From positions 346,001-410,000 of the forward strand of contig JAODUO010000127.1 in the NCBI GenBank assembly GCA_025642075.2: 64,000 nucleotides of DNA. Reading direction: 5' to 3'. Source of the DNA: Ridgeia piscesae. Its lineage: Eukaryota; Annelida; Polychaeta; Sabellida; Siboglinidae. The position numbers and the translations under genes were made by a program. The notes under the pieces were generated by a model. It made no database searches and had not been told where the DNA came from. It saw only the letters and a list, made by a program, of their open reading frames with translations. This document shows positions 60,980-64,000 of the stretch, one piece after another; positions within the stretch are counted from its first letter, which is position 1, and the number at the start of each line of letters is the position of its first letter.

Positions 60980-63766
60980 CTAGAAAAATCAAATAGAATC
61001 ATTACTGGTGGCTATTCTTTCGAGATGTAATGTAAAAAGAACACGTAGAAGTGCGCATTAGTGGACGGTCATCTCTACGTCGGATTTCGGATTAATTACA
61101 GTACAAATACAGATGTAAATGTGAGAAAACATACCAAAAACGACCATCCAATTTTACCAAACGCACGTCACGCAGGATTTCATATTAGTTGCGAGTTTTT
61201 AAACCTGAACCCAGCCAGATTTGTACGGTTCGGTGTCTTATCATTATTTATTGTAACTGTTATTTAGTAGTTACCTTTTCCTACTATGCTAAACAGGTAC
61301 TGGACTATCTACTGACATGTATTACTACATGGGTGTATGTATCCCCAAAGTTGCCAAAAGAACCCGGAAAAAGGTAGCCAGGACGACCAGAGACAACATG
61401 GCGGAAGACAGTAATGGCGGAATTAGAAGAGATGGGGCTCTCGTGGGGCGAGGCTCAGGCTGCAGCTAAGGACAGGACCCTGTGGAGGAACATTGTTGCC
61501 GTATGTCCCACTGGGGATGAAGAGGATAAGTAAAGTAAGTAAGTATATGTATCACTGTTTCACAATACATCAATAAAACAACCTAATAAACTTACTCGAC
61601 ATGATTTTTTTCATCCACTTCACATAACTGCTGATCCTTGTGTATACCCCTGGGTTCTTTGGCGCGCCACAGTCGTACCCTTTCCCCCAGCTGGTCACTC
61701 CGTGCAGCACCCAATTGTGACCGTATTTACACATCAGGGGACCTCCGGAATCACTCTGCGAGAAAGAGAAAACATACTGTCGTTGTCATCGGGCCAATTC
61801 TCACGCAGACCTGTGTTTTTGGCGTTCGTCTGAAAACGATTTTAGTCTGCAAAAGCGAACACTGACACCGGAAATGCACATTTGTTGACGAACACTAACA
61901 CCGGAAGTGCAAATTTGTTGATGAACATTTACATCACAAATGCAATTTTTTTCGATAAACACTTACACAGGAAGTGCACATTTGTTGATGAACGCTGACA
62001 ACGGAAGTGCAAATTTGATGATGAACATTGACACCGGAAATGCAAATCTGGTGATGAATACATACACCGGAAGTAGAAACTTACGCTGCAGGTGTCCTTG
62101 CCGCCTTCTGGGTAGCCGGCACAGAGCATGTCGTCCGTGATGTTGTTTCCGTGCCAGGTCGGCTGTCTGCACACCTTCTGGTCGACTATTGGGATCTTCA
62201 CTTGGTGCAACACGTCTGGCCACTCGACTGTCACAAGAACAAGAACAAGATGTTTATTTGCGACCCCAAAACGTAACGATGACATAATGAATACAATAAA
62301 ATATAGTAGGCTTATACATTTTCACAAAATGGTAATGCCAACATACACATAATAGTAAAGGTAATACACCTATTAACCAGTGTTGTGATTAACAATAAAC
62401 AAACTAAAACACATTTAGGTTAGTGGCTCCCATTAAGACAGTCACTATCACAGGAGCAACCGCAGTAATAGCAGAAATTCCTTCTTACATATCTTGTTGG
62501 CCGTTTAAACATTTAAGCTGTATACTTATCTGAGAGCAAGTGTTCATTGTATGTACTAATTTAATAAAATGAATGCACATACCTAATTAATTAATTAGTG
62601 GTTCCGTCCATGTATTAACAATTAATATTGATTACACACAAGAGAGTCAGTAATGTAGCGCGTAAACGTGTTGGCAATACGGATTGGAAAAAATGCCACC
62701 TAGAGAATTAACTCTAGATGGAAGGTCTATAAGTATCCCGCCCTTCTGAAGTATGTGTTGATTTCATTTTAAACATATTAACACTACTAGCGCCCATACA
62801 ATCAGCAGGTAATTTGTTCCATTAATTTACTGTTCTTTATGAAAATGGGAACTTTCTAATATTTAATCTACACTGCTCCTTTGCTAATGTAACCCCATGT
62901 CCTCTAGTACTTCCATCTTCCTTAACCGAGAAAACGTATTTCTGTCAATATTTTTATAATCAGTCAGTATTTTAAGCACTTCTATTTGATCTCCTCTCAA
63001 TCTCCTGATCTCAAGTGTTGTTAAACCACATCCATTTAGACTCCTTACATAATTAATTTCCCCTCTGTTTGATATTGTTATAATTTTGGTTGTTCCCATT
63101 TGTGCTCTTTCTAGCATGTCTATGTCCTTCTCGCGATTATTCACGCCTACGACAATTACGTAGTTGGGAACATTTGTAGAAAGGACGTGGGACATTATTA
63201 AAACCATGCAGAAAATATCGTCATGAAACATTGTTTTAGGTGATGAAAAGTGGAATCATTATAACGTTCCAGAAAAAACACAAGTTTCTTTAGATTCCCC
63301 CGTACACAAATGTAGATCACGTGTTTCATCCAGGCATTTATCCTAGAGAGTGTTGTAATGAAGCTTACATATAAAGGGGCAGATCCCAGAAATCAGAACA
63401 AGAAAAACACAACCGACCGACTGACATGTCAGTGGCGATAGCGTATTATTCATGAAGCAAAAGAAGAACTTCCCAATACTCGTCTACGTACCAGCGGTCT
63501 TTCCCCAGCCCGTGATGACGCACATCTTGTTGGCTTTCGCGGCTCTCTTAGGGAGACAGATCGGCGACACTTGTGGGCTGAAGTGGATGTCATCGGCCAG
63601 GTACACCATGGCGATGTCGTTCTTGAAGATAGCCGTCTCGTAATCCTCGTGAATGTACCAGTTGATGACTTTAACCGTTTGTCGGGAAGGTTCCTCGGCG
63701 CCGCTCTTCGACGTGTTGAACATGCCGGCGATAATCGACATATCCTCTGGGCCCCACGGGGAGCCG
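60972..63766 (-). CDS. Trypsin-like serine protease, 3' part (paralogue of the plus-strand protease; 5' part outside window)
   Basis: Exons are 63492-63766, 62085-62227, 61596-61755 and, tentatively, 60972-60979. The first encodes [13 protein letters not shown] (catalytic Asp) and [11 protein letters not shown]; the second [17 protein letters not shown] with the S1-pocket Asp189; the third [40 protein letters not shown] and the C-terminal helix with the nucleophilic Ser. Splice phases (2, 1, 0, 1) equal those of the four corresponding exons of the plus-strand gene, so the two arose by duplication, now inverted and tail to tail. The exon with catalytic His and any CUB domain would lie beyond 64000. 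Odd: the codon before the catalytic Asp194-Ser195 is AGT (Ser) where almost all S1 proteases have Gly193. Confidence 0.85.
61345..61547 (+). mobile_element. 5'-truncated LINE 3' end with (TAAG)n tail
   Basis: The frame [20 protein letters not shown] continues to [20 protein letters not shown] and CPTGDEEDK then TAA, followed by TAAGTAAAGTAAGTAAGT. This is the well-known C-terminus and simple tail of an animal LINE family. It lies antisense in the last intron of the minus-strand protease. Confidence 0.85.
61596..61755 (-). CDS. Second protease: catalytic-Ser exon
   Basis: After TTCTCGCAG the exon begins AGT GAT TCC, giving SDSGGP directly after the CS of the previous exon. It ends VKWMKKIMS at A|GTAAGT, phase 1. 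Confidence 0.88.
61856..62080. repeat. About 33-bp tandem repeat adjoining a protease donor, 7 copies
   Basis: Diverged units share ACACCGGAAGTGCAAATTTG and GATGAACA. The array runs up to the GTAAGT donor of exon 62085-62227. Confidence 0.85.
62085..62227 (-). CDS. Second protease: S1-pocket exon
   Basis: [20 protein letters not shown] to GKDTCS, between TGTGACAG and AGC|GTAAGT. A 33-bp tandem repeat starts at the donor side. Confidence 0.88.
62690..63230 (-). mobile_element. LINE reverse-transcriptase C-terminal remnant
   Basis: Minus-strand frames read [40 protein letters not shown], then FSRLRKMEV, and further on [18 protein letters not shown], the order found at the end of CR1/Jockey-type reverse transcriptases. 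Same family as 43865-44115. It is intronic in the minus-strand protease and in the same orientation. Confidence 0.85.
63492..63766 (-). CDS. Second protease: catalytic-Asp exon
   Basis: The acceptor CCTCACAG and donor G|GTACGT bound 91 full codons, from [20 protein letters not shown] to [12 protein letters not shown]. It matches 50760-51040 of the plus-strand gene in place and phase. Confidence 0.88.
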
Positions 63767-63858
63767 CTGTGAGGAGGAATCACAGACATCATCGATTGAG
63801 TGGTTACGTTGTAGCGCTTACAGTTTCCCGGCGTTATAAACGTTTCGGTTGACGTTTC

Positions 63859-63870
63859 TGCGCATGCGCG
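63859..63870. promoter_or_regulatory. NRF1-consensus motif TGCGCATGCGCG
   Basis: A perfect match to the NRF1 palindrome lies about 90 bases upstream of the Asp exon of the minus-strand protease, inside what should be an intron. Function unproven. Confidence 0.3.
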
Positions 63871-64000
63871 ATATATGTAAAATCATCAATATGCAGCGAA
63901 AAGACAAAGCATTTATGGTATAAATACTACGGGTTGTTCGTTAGGATGTATATAACCTCTCAGTAAAGTTATTTGTCGCAAATTAACACCAGACGAACAA

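Overview
The window is nuclear DNA from a bilaterian animal. Short coding exons are separated by kilobase-scale introns with GT-AG (once GC-AG) borders, and the rest is packed with microsatellites, minisatellites, LINE, SINE and DNA-transposon fragments. The gene content and the repeat types suggest a marine invertebrate, most likely a lophotrochozoan such as a mollusc, with amphioxus as an alternative. No single diagnostic sequence settles this.

Region 1 (787-33171, minus strand) holds most of a protein kinase gene. Sixteen exons join in frame to about 545 residues: an N-terminal Ser/Thr kinase domain and then helical repeats of the ARM type. Collinear resemblance points to STKLD1 (SgK071). 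Unlike the human protein, which is a pseudokinase, this copy has the glycine loop, catalytic Lys, HRD, DFG and APE motifs. The last exon seen ends on a plausible donor, so the 3' part of the gene lies to the left of the window. Its promoter area (about 33200-33240) has ZNF143/Staf-like and NRF1-like motifs. Its introns hold a 2.4 kb DNA transposon with perfect 35-nt inverted ends, LINE remnants, a duplicated dispersed repeat, and several minisatellites. Two of these minisatellites were clearly seeded on an exon's own 5' splice site.

Region 2 (33241-38876) is the intergenic space between two divergently transcribed genes. It contains a LINE end, a tRNA-derived SINE, a long polypyrimidine tract, triplet repeats and a 50-bp-arm inverted repeat with an AT core.

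Region 3 (38877-55543, plus strand) is a complete secreted CUB-trypsin protease gene. Its 11 coding exons give 446 residues: signal peptide, CUB domain, Thr-rich linker and trypsin domain with His, Asp and Ser. The S1 pocket is trypsin-like (Asp189 equivalent), but the activation site has no basic P1 residue. A polyadenylation signal follows. Its last intron contains about 82 copies of a 23-bp unit, each ending in a textbook 3' splice-site sequence.

Region 4 (55700-64000) holds the 3' half of a second, convergent trypsin-like gene on the minus strand. Its exon phases match those of the first protease, so the two are an inverted paralogous pair. The second copy has Ser in place of the conserved oxyanion-hole Gly193. 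Its His-bearing exon and N-terminus lie to the right of the window.

No rRNA, functional tRNA, CRISPR or operon-like structure was found. Long uninterrupted reading frames over repeats (for example the 399-residue frame at 12633-13832) are translation artefacts of minisatellites.
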